From an uncultured Oscillospiraceae bacterium (lineage in GTDB: Bacteria; Bacillota; Clostridia; Oscillospirales; Oscillospiraceae), in NCBI GenBank assembly GCA_934552825.1, contig CAKTEQ010000003.1:62001-126000 (forward strand): 64,000 nt of DNA. Reading direction: 5' to 3'. The translations under genes were made by a program, and so were the position numbers. This document shows, one piece after another, positions 45,839 to 54,710 of this stretch. The notes under the pieces are model-generated. The model ran no database searches, had not been told where the DNA came from, and was given only the letters and a program-made list of their open reading frames with translations. The stretch's first letter is position 1. The number at the start of each line of letters is the position of its first letter.

Positions 45839-47428
45839 TCAGAGGTGAGCGAATATGTTCCCGCCCCGGGTCTTCAGCCAGCGGATGCAGAGAATGCACG
45901 CCGCCGCGAATATCACGCACAGGGCAGCCAGCAGCACGTTCTGGGGTACGACGGAGCAGAGGAAGGCGTAGGCTACGCCCAACACGATCAGTATGCCCCA
46001 GCCCGCGAACATGGCGACGGCTGTGGCGCCGCTCTGCTTGACCGCCATCGTCTCGTTAGTCCAGGTGAGATTCGGCATCTTCAGATTTATCATCAGCCCG
46101 AGAAGTCCGTTGAGCAGAGTGAACAGCAGAGGCAGCAGGAAGATGAAAACCACGCTTGCGGCGTCAACGTATATGGACGCTGTAACGGCTGCCGAGCAGA
46201 TGACACAGGGAATGGCAGTGAGGATAAGATGCAGGGCGATCTTTCCCCGGAGAGCCTGCCAGGGCGTCACCGGCATCGTCTGGAGCTGCCAGATGCCCTT
46301 ACCCTCGAGACTTACGGAGGGCGCGGTTATGAAGTTCATGCTTATGAGAAGGAGCATTGCGCCGACAGGGGCGGCGGTCATATAATCGCCGAACTCGGGG
46401 AAATCCACGATAAACGCTGCTATCTTACTCCTGCACACCACCACAGCGACGGCGCCGGCTATTAAAAACAGGGTGCCGAGGGAAGAATTGAGCATATAGC
46501 CGGGGCTGTTGATATAGCGGGCAAACTCCTTGGAGAGGAGCGCGCTGTCAGCCGAGCGCACGCGCATTTCCCGCTTTTCATAGCGCTTCTTTTTTTCGCC
46601 CCGTTTTCTTGTGGTGAGGCGAATAAAGCTGCGGGAGAGGATAAGATAGATAACGGCGAACAGGGCAGCCGTGATAGCTGTGAAGATGAGAAACGGGACA
46701 AAACTGCCCTCAAGCCCCAGCCCCATCTGGTAAAGGGGATAGAGATACGTCCGCATACTGGCGCCGACAGCTTCGCTGTTTGCGATGATGAGCTGGAGAT
46801 ATGTGTTTATCCTGGAGTAAAAATAGAAATATGCCGCCAGAAACGCCACGGAAAGCACCACGCTGATGAGATTCTTCTTGCGCATGCGGGAGGATATCAG
46901 CGCAATGAGCCAGCCCAGAATGCAGCACAGCGTCAGGGCAAGCAAGGGCAGGATGAAGAGTGTGAGCAGGAAGATAATAACGCCCGCCGGGTTTATGCCG
47001 GCGTTTACCACATATGCCGCGCCCGCCGGAAGCATCACAGCGGCTTCGAATATAAGGGTGAGTACGTATATGCTGAACATCCTCGAAAAGAGAATTGCCG
47101 CGGGCGGTATGGGCATGCTCAGGAGCAGGTCATTGTCCTTCGCGTCGTAAAGCCCTGTATATGTAGTGAAAACGCTGCCGATCACGCCGAGAGCTGTGGC
47201 GGTGGTGCCCATGATGGCAAAGTACAGCCAGCCGAGCCCCAAGGACAGCAGAGGAGCGCAGAGCGTATTGCCCATCATGAAGAACACACCCAGCAGCACA
47301 ATAAGCACATACGCCATGAGCAGGGCATAGAGGACAAGTGCGCCGCCTGAGCGGACCTTGCCGTTTTTTCCCCGGAAGAGGAAACTGAACAGCTCTGAGA
47401 GCTGCTTTCTCAGAAGTGCTTTAAGCAT
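45839..47428 (-). CDS. ABC exporter permease, many membrane spans
   Basis: A 529-residue integral membrane protein with about twelve predicted spans (for example VLYALLMAYVLIVLLGVFFM, FAIMGTTATALGVIGSVFTTY, MLNSSLGTLFLIAGAVAVVV). It belongs to the large ABC-2-like permeases found with BcrA/NatA-type ATPases. The soluble region RKRGEKKKRYEKREMR splits the two halves. The ATG at 47428 has GGAGG upstream and overlaps the ATPase stop by eight bases, so the two genes form a unit. The substrate is unknown; related pairs export sodium, lantibiotics or wall precursors. Confidence 0.82.
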   Translation of the reverse strand: MLKALLRKQLSELFSFLFRGKNGKVRSGGALVLYALLMAYVLIVLLGVFFMMGNTLCAPLLSLGLGWLYFAIMGTTATALGVIGSVFTTYTGLYDAKDNDLLLSMPIPPAAILFSRMFSIYVLTLIFEAAVMLPAGAAYVVNAGINPAGVIIFLLTLFILPLLALTLCCILGWLIALISSRMRKKNLISVVLSVAFLAAYFYFYSRINTYLQLIIANSEAVGASMRTYLYPLYQMGLGLEGSFVPFLIFTAITAALFAVIYLILSRSFIRLTTRKRGEKKKRYEKREMRVRSADSALLSKEFARYINSPGYMLNSSLGTLFLIAGAVAVVVCRSKIAAFIVDFPEFGDYMTAAPVGAMLLLISMNFITAPSVSLEGKGIWQLQTMPVTPWQALRGKIALHLILTAIPCVICSAAVTASIYVDAASVVFIFLLPLLFTLLNGLLGLMINLKMPNLTWTNETMAVKQSGATAVAMFAGWGILIVLGVAYAFLCSVVPQNVLLAALCVIFAAACILCIRWLKTRGGNIFAHL

Positions 47429-48134
47429 TGTCGTCCTCCAGTTCCAGGAACACGTCCTCGAGACTTTCGTCACCCTTGACCTCGGCCATAGTTCCGGATT
47501 TGATGAGCTTGCCGCCCTTTATTATCGCGACCTTATCGCAGAGCTTTTCCACTACCTCAAGGACATGGGTGGAGAAGAAAATGGCGCCGCCCCTGTCGCA
47601 CAGCTCCCGCATGAGCAGGCGGAGCTGGTGAGAGGACTTGGGGTCCAGGCCCACGAAGGGTTCGTCCATGATGATGAGCTTCGGGTTGTGGATGAGCGCT
47701 GAGATTATGGCGAGCTTCTGCTTCATACCGTGGGAATATGCGCTGATGGGCTGGGCGAGATCGCCGGTGAGCTCGAACATATCCGCGTACTTTTCTATAC
47801 GCTCTTCCCGCTCCTTTTTGCCGACTCCGTAGATATCGGCGACGAAGTTGAGATACTTCACGCCTGTCATGAAGTCGTAGAGATCGGGGTTGTCGGGGAT
47901 ATAGGCCATGACCTGCTTGCATTTTACGGGCTCTGACTTGACGGACATGCCGTCGATGTATATCTCGCCCTGGTCAAACAGCAGGATGCCGCAGCACGCC
48001 TTGATGGTGGTGGTCTTGCCGGCGCCGTTGTGCCCGATAAAGCCGTATATCTCGCCGGGTCTTATATGCAGGGAGAGGTCGTCCACGGCTTTTTTACTGC
48101 CGTAGATCTTTGTGAGATGCTCGATTTTAAGCAT
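47421..48134 (-). CDS. ABC exporter ATPase
   Basis: A 237-residue ATPase with Walker A GHNGAGKTTTI (about residues 35-45), signature YSHGMKQKLAI and Walker B LIIMDEPFVGLDP. The YSHGMKQ signature and the closing KGDESLEDVFLELE are typical of the BcrA/NatA/CcmA subgroup that works with ABC-2 permeases. AGGAGG precedes the ATG at 48134. Its partner permease overlaps its stop. The HD hydrolase gene ends 46 bases upstream on the same strand, so all three may be transcribed together. Confidence 0.92.
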   Translation of the reverse strand: MLKIEHLTKIYGSKKAVDDLSLHIRPGEIYGFIGHNGAGKTTTIKACCGILLFDQGEIYIDGMSVKSEPVKCKQVMAYIPDNPDLYDFMTGVKYLNFVADIYGVGKKEREERIEKYADMFELTGDLAQPISAYSHGMKQKLAIISALIHNPKLIIMDEPFVGLDPKSSHQLRLLMRELCDRGGAIFFSTHVLEVVEKLCDKVAIIKGGKLIKSGTMAEVKGDESLEDVFLELEDDNA

Positions 48135-48180
48135 GGTAAATTTCCTCCTGACTTCTATACAACAAATAAATACAAGCTTT

Positions 48181-48747
48181 TTATTCTGCCGCAGCTTCGA
48201 TCTTTCTCTGCGTCACGTCCTGGACAGCGGCGCGGAGTCGGGAGAGGTATGGGTTCCGGGAGCACTCGTCAACCCCATAAGTGAGCTGAAGCTCGTATTC
48301 CAGCGGCAGCCACGTGGAGATGTCGGCCTCGTTGTGCTGAATGACCGCCTCCAACTTGTCCAGTGCTTTATAGAGACGGGCTTCCCCGGTCTCCAGAGCG
48401 TTCATCTCGGTGAAAAGGGCGGTGAGTTCTGAGCGGTGGGGCTCCGGGAGGGCGGCAAGAACGCTGAAAACAGCCCTTTCTTCCGCCTGTTCGTCTGCGC
48501 TGCCCTTCTCAAAGGAGGGGATGTCTCCCAGGACCGCCTCCCCGAGGTCGTGGAAGAGGCACATGTGGAGGACCTTTTCCATATCCAGGCCGGGGAACTC
48601 GTCCCGCACCATGTACGCCATCAGACAGAGCCGCCAGCTGTGCTCCGCGACGCTCTCATGGCGGCCGGAAGAGGTGCAGCTGTGGCGGGTGCTGCATTTC
48701 AGTTTTTCGGCAAGGCTCAAGAAATTGAGCAGAGATTGGATCTCCAT
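48181..48747 (-). CDS. HD-domain phosphohydrolase (YfbR-like)
   Basis: A 188-residue HD-superfamily protein. The metal site is visible as H36 in SVAEHSWRLC, H66-D67 in CLFHDLGEAVLGDI and D130 in YKALDKLEAVIQHNE. This arrangement matches YfbR-type 5'-deoxynucleotidases, which dephosphorylate dNMPs. Adjacent but divergent pyrimidine genes make a nucleotide role attractive, yet its own transcription unit leads into the ABC exporter. TTGGAGGAG precedes the ATG. The substrate is inferred from the family only. Confidence 0.85.
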   Translation of the reverse strand: MEIQSLLNFLSLAEKLKCSTRHSCTSSGRHESVAEHSWRLCLMAYMVRDEFPGLDMEKVLHMCLFHDLGEAVLGDIPSFEKGSADEQAEERAVFSVLAALPEPHRSELTALFTEMNALETGEARLYKALDKLEAVIQHNEADISTWLPLEYELQLTYGVDECSRNPYLSRLRAAVQDVTQRKIEAAAE

Positions 48748-48786
48748 ATATTCTCCTCCAAGATCGGTCCGCGCTGGATTTTCTCA

Positions 48787-48815
48787 ATACTACCACAGAG
48801 AAAAACATATATCAA
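48787..48815 (-). promoter_or_regulatory. Promoter for the HD-hydrolase/ABC unit
   Basis: On the minus strand: TTGATA (48810-48815), a 17-base spacer and TAGTAT (48787-48792). It stands back to back with the pyrC promoter, only five bases apart. Confidence 0.7.
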
Positions 48816-48820
48816 GTTAA

Positions 48821-48849
48821 TTGACAAGATGGAAACGATGTGGTAATAT
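48821..48849 (+). promoter_or_regulatory. Promoter of the pyr operon
   Basis: TTGACA at 48821-48826, a 17-base spacer and TAATAT at 48844-48849. About 160 bases of untranslated leader follow before pyrC. Confidence 0.88.
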
Positions 48850-48890
48850 TTCCCTGTAAAGCGGTTTTTAAGGCGGTACAGAGATGCTGT

Positions 48891-48988
48891 CAAGATCCTG
48901 AATATTCAGAGGAAGTCAGATGCGCCCCGGGGGTGCTGTGTCTGCCTGCGCTTTTGTCGGATCTTGCCCCATCGGCAGGGTCTTTTTT
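48891..48988 (+). promoter_or_regulatory. Attenuator-like leader of the pyr operon
   Basis: An intrinsic terminator (48960-48968 with 48974-48982, then six T residues) sits 22 bases before pyrC. CAAGATCC at 48891-48898 is perfectly complementary to GGATCTTG at 48959-48966, which forms the 5' arm of the terminator, so an alternative antiterminator can form. A third hairpin around TCCTGAATATTCAGAGGA (48896-48913) would compete for the antiterminator arm. This three-way layout is how PyrR controls pyr operons, though a textbook PyrR-binding loop is not evident. pyrR itself is not in the window. Confidence 0.7.
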
Positions 48989-49009
48989 ATTGCGGTGAAA
49001 GGAGCGGAA

Positions 49010-50209
49010 ATGGAGCGAACTTTTCAGATAATCAGGAGAGCGGAGGCTGCTGCCGAGGCGTTTATGTCCCGGCGTGGGGCGGCGTTCCCTTTTTCCGACG
49101 GCTGCGTTGTATTGCCCGGTCTCTGTGATGTGCATGTGCACTTCAGAGAGCCGGGTTTTGTGTATAAGGAGACGATAGCGTCGGGTACCCGCTCGGCGGC
49201 GCGGGGAGGCTTCACGGCGGTGTGCACCATGCCGAACCTGGATCCGGTACCGGACAGCCCTGAGCACCTGCGTGTGCAGCTTGAGAGCATAGAGCGCTAC
49301 GCCTGCGTCAGAGTCGTGCCCTACGGTGCCATAACTATCGGGGAGAAGGGTGAAAAGCTCGCAGATATGGACGCTATGAGCGCCGACGTATGCGCATTTT
49401 CCGACGATGGGAAGGGGCTTCAGAGCGAAGAGATGATGCGCCGCGCGATGGAAAAGGCAAGGACCCTCGGCAAGGTGATCGCCGCCCACTGCGAGGTGAA
49501 CAGCCTGCTCCGGGGCGGTTATATCCACGACGGACAGTACGCACGCGCCCACGGGCACAGGGGGATCCCGAGCGAGAGCGAATACGCCCAGATAGAGCGG
49601 GACGTGCGCCTCGCGGAAGAGACGGGATGCAGCTATCATGTGTGCCACATATCAACGGCGGAGAGCGCTGATATAATCCGGCGGGCAAAGCGCCGGGGGG
49701 TGGACGTGACCTGCGAGACGGCGCCCCACTATCTTGTGCTCTGTGAGGACGACCTTAGGGAGGAGGGGCGCTTCAAGATGAACCCGCCGCTCCGGTCGGA
49801 AAAAGACAGGGACGCACTCATAGACGGGCTGCTGGATGGGACTATCGACATGATAGCTACGGACCACGCCCCACACAGCGCCCAGGAGAAGAGCCGCGGG
49901 CTTGAGGGCAGCGCCATGGGCGTGGTGGGGCTGGAGACGGCGTTCCCCGTGATGTATACGGAGTTTGTGAAAACAGGGGCGCTCACCCTGGAACGCCTGG
50001 TGGAGCTGATGTGCGTAAATCCCCGGGAGCGGTTCGGCATACCATATGGAGATGATTTCACGGTGTTTGATCTGAAAAAACAGTACAGAGTCGACCCGGC
50101 GGAATTTCTCACGATGGGCAGAGCGACGCCCTTCGAGGGACGTGAGGTGCTGGGGCGGTGCGTTATGACAGTGTGCCGGGGCAAGACGGCGTATGAGGAG
50201 AGAATATGA
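49010..50209 (+). CDS. pyrC: Dihydroorotase
   Basis: Third step of pyrimidine synthesis: closes carbamoyl-aspartate to dihydroorotate. It has 399 residues. The zinc site begins at DVHVHFREPG (H42 and H44), the class I form; then GFTAVCTMPNLDPVPD, AHCEVNSLLRGG, SYHVCHIST and MIATDHAPHSAQEK supply the other ligands and the catalytic Asp. The N-terminal 30 residues lack the beta-sandwich strand (ILIKNGRVID-like) usual for this class, so the small domain is reduced. The ATG at 49010 has AAAGGAGCGG upstream. It overlaps pyrK by four bases. Confidence 0.95.
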   Translation: MERTFQIIRRAEAAAEAFMSRRGAAFPFSDGCVVLPGLCDVHVHFREPGFVYKETIASGTRSAARGGFTAVCTMPNLDPVPDSPEHLRVQLESIERYACVRVVPYGAITIGEKGEKLADMDAMSADVCAFSDDGKGLQSEEMMRRAMEKARTLGKVIAAHCEVNSLLRGGYIHDGQYARAHGHRGIPSESEYAQIERDVRLAEETGCSYHVCHISTAESADIIRRAKRRGVDVTCETAPHYLVLCEDDLREEGRFKMNPPLRSEKDRDALIDGLLDGTIDMIATDHAPHSAQEKSRGLEGSAMGVVGLETAFPVMYTEFVKTGALTLERLVELMCVNPRERFGIPYGDDFTVFDLKKQYRVDPAEFLTMGRATPFEGREVLGRCVMTVCRGKTAYEERI

Positions 50210-50943
50210 AACAGACGATTTACAGGATCGAAAGGAATATACCCATAGCCCGGGACGTATATGAGATGACGCTGCTGGGCGACACGGATGGCATAAAAGC
50301 GCCGGGGCAGTTCGTTGACCTGCGCCTTGAGGGCTTTTTTTTGCGCAGACCCATATCCGTGTGCGACTGGGAGAAGGGGCGACTTACCCTGATATACAAG
50401 ACCGTCGGCGGGGGCACGCAGTACATGAGCGGTCTTAAGCCGGGCATGGAGCTGGACGCCCTCACGGGACTGGGCAACGGCTTCGACGTGTCCCGGGGCG
50501 GGGAGAGCCCCCTCCTTATCGGCGGCGGCGTGGGCGTGCCGCCACTGTACGCTCTGGCGAAGGAACTCATTAAAAACGGCGCGCGTCCCACGGCGGTCCT
50601 CGGCTTCAACAGCGGAGCGGATGTATTCTATGAGGATAAATTCCGGGATTTGGGCTGCCGGGTCATAACGGCGACGGCGGACGGGAGCCGGGGGATAAAG
50701 GGCTTCGTGACGGACGGGATGCAGGGGCTTGAGTATACGTTTTTCTATGCCTGCGGACCGGAGGCCATGTTCCGGGCGGTGGATAAGATCGCCGGGACTC
50801 CGGGGCAATATTCCTTTGAAGAGCGTATGGGCTGCGGCTTCGGCGCCTGCATGGGCTGCTCCTGCAGGACGCTTACAGGCACGAAACGTATATGTAAGGA
50901 GGGCCCCGTGATGGACAGGGAGGAGATAATATGGCAGAAATGA
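50206..50943 (+). CDS. pyrK: Dihydroorotate dehydrogenase electron-transfer subunit
   Basis: FAD and [2Fe-2S] subunit that passes electrons from dihydroorotate to NAD in the class 1B enzyme. It has 245 residues. The flavin-binding domain (about 1-100) has LRRPISVCDW and YKTVGGGTQYMS. The NAD-binding domain has GGGVGVPPLYALAKEL and ACGPEAMFRAV. The iron-sulfur cysteines are in CGFGACMGCSCRT plus a later Cys in RICKEGPV. It overlaps pyrC by four bases and pyrD by 13, consistent with a stoichiometric complex. Confidence 0.95.
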   Translation: MKQTIYRIERNIPIARDVYEMTLLGDTDGIKAPGQFVDLRLEGFFLRRPISVCDWEKGRLTLIYKTVGGGTQYMSGLKPGMELDALTGLGNGFDVSRGGESPLLIGGGVGVPPLYALAKELIKNGARPTAVLGFNSGADVFYEDKFRDLGCRVITATADGSRGIKGFVTDGMQGLEYTFFYACGPEAMFRAVDKIAGTPGQYSFEERMGCGFGACMGCSCRTLTGTKRICKEGPVMDREEIIWQK

Positions 50944-51842
50944 AAGTTGATCTCTGCGGGATAACTCTTGATAATCCTGTGATACCCGCCAGCGGCACCT
51001 TTGGCTACGGGTATGAGTTCGCGGAGATATATGATATCAATATCCTTGGGACGTTTTCCTTCAAGGGTACGACAAGGGACCCCCGCTTTGGCAACCCGAC
51101 GCCCCGCATCGCCGAGTGCACAGGAGGGATGATAAACGCGGTGGGGCTCCAGAACCCCGGTGTGGAGCAGGTGATAGCCCGGGAGCTGCCGGAGCTGAAA
51201 AAGTGCTTTCATAAGCCGGTGATGGCGAATGTGAGCGGATTTTCAGTGGAGGACTATGCGTACACCTGCGAAAGACTGGATAAGTGCGGTCAGGTGGGCT
51301 GGCTCGAGGTGAATGTGAGCTGCCCCAATGTCCACGGGGGCGGCATGAGCTTCGGAACGGATCCCGCCGCCGCGGCAGAGGTGACCCGGGCAGTGAAGAA
51401 GGTCACAACAAAGCCGGTTATCGTGAAGCTCTCACCCAACGTCACGGACATCGTCTCAATAGCCCGGGCGTGCGAGGACGCTGGGGCGGACGGAATTAGC
51501 CTTATCAATACTCTGCTGGGGATGCGTATCGACCTGAAAACAAAAAAGCCCGTCATCGCGAACACGATGGGCGGCTTTTCCGGAAGGGCAATATTCCCGG
51601 TGGCGCTGCGGATGGTGTATCAGGTGGCGGCGGCTGTGAAGATACCTGTTGTGGGCATGGGCGGCGTCGCTTCGGCGGAGGATGTGATAGAGATGATGCT
51701 GGCGGGAGCCGCGGCGGTGCAGGTGGGGGCGCAGAACCTGGTGGAGCCAACTGCCTGCCGGGACATCATTCTTGAGCTTCCAGGCGTGATGGAGAGGTAC
51801 GGAATAAAGAACCTGAGAGATATAATCGGAGGTGCACATTAA
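50931..51842 (+). CDS. pyrD: Dihydroorotate dehydrogenase, class 1B catalytic subunit
   Basis: Oxidises dihydroorotate to orotate with FMN. It has 303 residues. PASGTFGYGYEF is the N-terminal FMN site. NVSCPNVHGGGMSFG carries the active-site cysteine of class 1 enzymes. VKLSPNVTDIV, ANTMGGFSGRAIFPVALRMV and GMGGVASAEDVIEMMLAGA complete the barrel. Pairing with PyrK shows the class 1B, NAD-linked form, suited to an anaerobe. pyrF begins on the base after its stop codon. Confidence 0.97.
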   Translation: MAEMKVDLCGITLDNPVIPASGTFGYGYEFAEIYDINILGTFSFKGTTRDPRFGNPTPRIAECTGGMINAVGLQNPGVEQVIARELPELKKCFHKPVMANVSGFSVEDYAYTCERLDKCGQVGWLEVNVSCPNVHGGGMSFGTDPAAAAEVTRAVKKVTTKPVIVKLSPNVTDIVSIARACEDAGADGISLINTLLGMRIDLKTKKPVIANTMGGFSGRAIFPVALRMVYQVAAAVKIPVVGMGGVASAEDVIEMMLAGAAAVQVGAQNLVEPTACRDIILELPGVMERYGIKNLRDIIGGAH

Positions 51843-52541
51843 ATGGGCAGAGATGTGATCATAGCCTGCGACTTTGCGGGCAGGGAAGAGGTAATGGCGT
51901 TTTTGGACAGATTCCGGGGCAGAAAGCCCTTCGTGAAGATAGGCATGGAGCTTTTTTACAGCGAGGGGCCACAGATCGTCCGGGACATAAAGGCGCGGGG
52001 GCACAGGATATTCCTCGACCTGAAGCTCCATGACATACCGAACACGGTGAAAAAAGCGATGACGGTCCTGCGTGACCTGGACGTGGATATGTGCAACGTC
52101 CACGCGGGCGGCACAAAGGCGATGATGACCGACGCTCTCGAGGGACTCACGAGACCGGACGGCACGCGTCCGCTGCTCATCGCCGTGACCCAGCTCACCT
52201 CCACGGACGAGAGGGCGATGCGGGAGGATCTTCTCATAGAACGCCCTTTGGACGAAGTGGTCATGGCATATGCGAAAAACGCCGCGGACTGCGGGCTTGA
52301 CGGCGTTGTCTGCTCCCCTCTCGAGGCGGAGAAGGTGCATGAGGTGTGCGGAGATAAATTCCTCACGGTGACGCCCGGCGTCCGTTTCGCGGGGGGGGAC
52401 GCGGGGGACCAGAAGCGGATAATGACGCCTGCCGCCGCAAAGGCGGCAGGGTCCGACTATATCGTTGTGGGCAGACCAATAACCCAGGCGGCGGACCCCG
52501 TTGAGGCCTACGAGAGATGTATGAGAGAATTTGCTGACTGA
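51843..52541 (+). CDS. pyrF: Orotidine 5'-phosphate decarboxylase
   Basis: Final UMP step. It has 232 residues, type 1 PyrF. The catalytic Lys/Asp/Lys network is DLKLHDIPNTV (about 59-69). FVKIGMELFYSEG, HAGGTKAMM, TQLTSTDERAM and VTPGVRFAGGDAGDQKRI, with GRPITQAADPVEAYERCM, are all standard. It directly follows pyrD with no intergenic bases. Here it precedes pyrE, which provides its substrate. Confidence 0.97.
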   Translation: MGRDVIIACDFAGREEVMAFLDRFRGRKPFVKIGMELFYSEGPQIVRDIKARGHRIFLDLKLHDIPNTVKKAMTVLRDLDVDMCNVHAGGTKAMMTDALEGLTRPDGTRPLLIAVTQLTSTDERAMREDLLIERPLDEVVMAYAKNAADCGLDGVVCSPLEAEKVHEVCGDKFLTVTPGVRFAGGDAGDQKRIMTPAAAKAAGSDYIVVGRPITQAADPVEAYERCMREFAD

Positions 52542-52553
52542 GGAGAAGAAAAA

Positions 52554-53201
52554 ATGACAGATACGCAGAAGAGAATAGCAAAGGACCTGCTGAGCATACA
52601 GGCGGTGTTTTTCCGTCCGGACGAACCCTTTACGTGGGCAAGCGGCATAAAGAGCCCGGTGTACTGCGACAACCGCCTGACCCTGACGGCACCGCAGGTG
52701 CGTCTCGATGTTGAGGAGGGGCTGGCGGAGCTTGTCCGGGAGCATTTTCCCGAGTGTGAGGTGCTCATGGGCACCTCCACCGCAGGCATTGCCCACGCGG
52801 CGATAGTTGGCCACATTATGGGACTGCCCATGGGATATGTGCGCTCCGGCGCGAAGGACCACGGTCGCCAAAACCAGATCGAGGGAAGGCTGGAAAAGGG
52901 GCAGAAGGTCGTGGTGGTGGAGGATCTCATCTCCACAGGCGGCAGCGTTATAGAAGTGGTGAATGTCCTGCGGGAAGCGGGGGCTGAGGTGCTGGGAGTG
53001 GTGAGCATATTCACCTACGGCATGAAGAAGGGACTTGACCGGCTGAGAGAGGCGCAGGTAATAAATTACAGCCTCACGGACTTCGACGCCATAGCCCAGG
53101 TGGCGGCGGAGGAGGGATATATAACCAGAGACGACATCCGTCGGCTCCTTAAATTCAGGGACGATCCCTCTGACGAGAGCTGGATAGGAGGAGCAAAATG
53201 A
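52554..53201 (+). CDS. pyrE: Orotate phosphoribosyltransferase
   Basis: Joins orotate and PRPP to give OMP. It has 215 residues. The PRPP-binding motif is [19 protein letters not shown] (acidic pair in [11 protein letters not shown]). [27 protein letters not shown] and [19 protein letters not shown] (mobile loop) identify the family. AGGAGAAG precedes the ATG. Its end overlaps pyrB by four bases. Confidence 0.96.
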   Translation: MTDTQKRIAKDLLSIQAVFFRPDEPFTWASGIKSPVYCDNRLTLTAPQVRLDVEEGLAELVREHFPECEVLMGTSTAGIAHAAIVGHIMGLPMGYVRSGAKDHGRQNQIEGRLEKGQKVVVVEDLISTGGSVIEVVNVLREAGAEVLGVVSIFTYGMKKGLDRLREAQVINYSLTDFDAIAQVAAEEGYITRDDIRRLLKFRDDPSDESWIGGAK

Positions 53202-54115
53202 GAAATGTCATCAACATCCTGGACCTGTCCGTGGATGAGATAGACGAGCTTATCGAAACCGCCGACGATATTATGAATGACCCGGAGAAATACAGCGAGG
53301 TCTGCCGGCACAAGATACTCGCCACGCTGTTCTTTGAACCCTCTACGAGGACACGCCTGAGCTTCGAGAGCGCCATGCTGAGTCTTGGGGGCAGCGTGAT
53401 AGGCGTGTCCGACGGCAACTCCAGCTCAGCCTCCAAGGGAGAGAGTGTGGCGGATACGGTGGCTGTGGTCAGCGGCTACGCGGATATAATCGCCATGCGC
53501 CACCCGAGGGAGGGAGCACCTCTTGTGGCGTCGATGCATTCGCTGGTGCCCATAATCAACGCCGGGGACGGCGGGCATTTTCACCCCACCCAGACTCTTG
53601 CGGACCTGCTCACCATACACCACGAGAAGGGCGGCTTTGAAAACCTGACCATAGGCTTGTGCGGTGACCTGAAGTTCGGACGCACGGTCCATTCGCTCAT
53701 CGGCGCCATGTCCCGCTATCCCGGGGTGAAGTTTGTGCTCATATCCCCGGAGGAGCTGAAGCTGCCAAGCTTCGTAAAGCAGGAATACATAAAGGACAAG
53801 GGCATCGAGTACGTCCAGAGCACCTCCCTCGAGGAGGTCATCGGCGATCTCGACATACTCTATATGACCCGTGTGCAGAAGGAGCGCTTCTTCAACGAGG
53901 AGGACTACCTGCGCCTGAAGGACAGCTATATCCTCACGGAGGAAAAGATGCGCCTTGCGGGGGAGAAGATGTCTGTCATGCACCCTCTGCCCAGGGTGAA
54001 CGAGATATCCACGAAGATAGACAGCGACCCCAGAGCCTGCTATTTCCGTCAGGCGCATTACGGCAAGTTCATGCGCATGGCCCTTATTATGAAGCTGCTG
54101 GAGGTGAAGGCATGA
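53198..54115 (+). CDS. pyrB: Aspartate carbamoyltransferase catalytic subunit
   Basis: Second step of the pathway, carbamoyl phosphate plus aspartate. It has 305 residues. The carbamoyl phosphate site is [16 protein letters not shown] (about residues 46-61). [13 protein letters not shown] holds the shared-loop Ser and Lys that complete neighbouring active sites. [27 protein letters not shown] and [12 protein letters not shown] are also as expected. Overlap with pyrI by four bases supports an allosteric holoenzyme as in E. coli. Confidence 0.97.
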   Translation: MRNVINILDLSVDEIDELIETADDIMNDPEKYSEVCRHKILATLFFEPSTRTRLSFESAMLSLGGSVIGVSDGNSSSASKGESVADTVAVVSGYADIIAMRHPREGAPLVASMHSLVPIINAGDGGHFHPTQTLADLLTIHHEKGGFENLTIGLCGDLKFGRTVHSLIGAMSRYPGVKFVLISPEELKLPSFVKQEYIKDKGIEYVQSTSLEEVIGDLDILYMTRVQKERFFNEEDYLRLKDSYILTEEKMRLAGEKMSVMHPLPRVNEISTKIDSDPRACYFRQAHYGKFMRMALIMKLLEVKA

Positions 54116-54528
54116 ACGTGGACAGCATCAAAAACGGCGTGGTCATAGACCACATAACGGCGGGCAGAGGTATGCGCCTTTATGAACTTCTGGGGCTGGG
54201 TGAGCTCCAGTGCCCCGTGGCGATAATGCAGCGGGCTGCCAGCGGGAAAATGGGGCAAAAGGACATCATAAAGATAGACGCCATGGTGGACGTGGACTTC
54301 GACGTGATAGGATTTGTCGATCCGGGAGCTACGGTAAACCTTATCCGGGAGGGGAAGCTCGCGGAAAAGCGCACGATAGAAATGCCCTCGGAGCTTACGA
54401 ATGTTATCCTCTGCCGCAACCCCCGGTGCATCACGTCCTCGGAGCGGGGGATAGACCATGTGTTCCGGCTGACGGACAGGGGGACGAAAACGTACCGCTG
54501 CATCTACTGCGACAGTAAGGCGAAATGA
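54112..54528 (+). CDS. pyrI: Aspartate carbamoyltransferase regulatory subunit
   Basis: Allosteric partner of PyrB that binds CTP or ATP and lets nucleotide levels set flux. It has 138 residues, slightly shorter than in E. coli. The N-terminal nucleotide-binding domain ([22 protein letters not shown]) is followed by a zinc domain with the four cysteines in CRNPRCITS and [11 protein letters not shown]. It is the last gene of the operon; a new promoter for the purine genes starts about 45 bases later. I see no clear terminator between them, so some read-through is possible. Confidence 0.96.
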   Translation: MNVDSIKNGVVIDHITAGRGMRLYELLGLGELQCPVAIMQRAASGKMGQKDIIKIDAMVDVDFDVIGFVDPGATVNLIREGKLAEKRTIEMPSELTNVILCRNPRCITSSERGIDHVFRLTDRGTKTYRCIYCDSKAK

Positions 54529-54573
54529 CCAAAAAACGGCGCTGAGGAGAGAATTTTTGTGCCTTGCCGCGCC

Positions 54574-54603
54574 TTGACAGGCGGGAAAAAGCCGTGATAT
54601 ACT
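54574..54603 (+). promoter_or_regulatory. Promoter of the pur operon
   Basis: TTGACA at 54574-54579, an 18-base spacer and TATACT at 54598-54603, starting transcription just before the riboswitch. Confidence 0.85.
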
Positions 54604-54622
54604 CAAACCAAAAGAAGGACAT

Positions 54623-54710
54623 TCCTTGCGACTGACGGATTAAGTGGAGCACCACAGGGGGACAAGGAGTGGGTTCGGGGGGTATTCCCCACAAAGCCGA
54701 CCGTCTGGGC
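54623..54710 (+). promoter_or_regulatory. ZTP (pfl) riboswitch controlling the pur operon
   Basis: Senses the alarmone ZTP/ZMP, which rises when 10-formyl-THF is short. P1 is TCCTTG (54623-54628) with CAAGGA (54663-54668). The conserved internal ACTG motif (54631-54634) follows. P2 is GTGG/CCAC (54644-54655), then a G-rich strand. A variable linker hairpin (54669-54692) leads to the 3' domain GCCGACCGTCTGGGC (54696-54710). The pseudoknot is GACGG (54634-54638) with CCGTC (54701-54705). Compared with the consensus GGCG/CGCC, both sides carry a matching A/T change, which strongly supports the fold. It lies before purE, a classic target. Confidence 0.92.
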
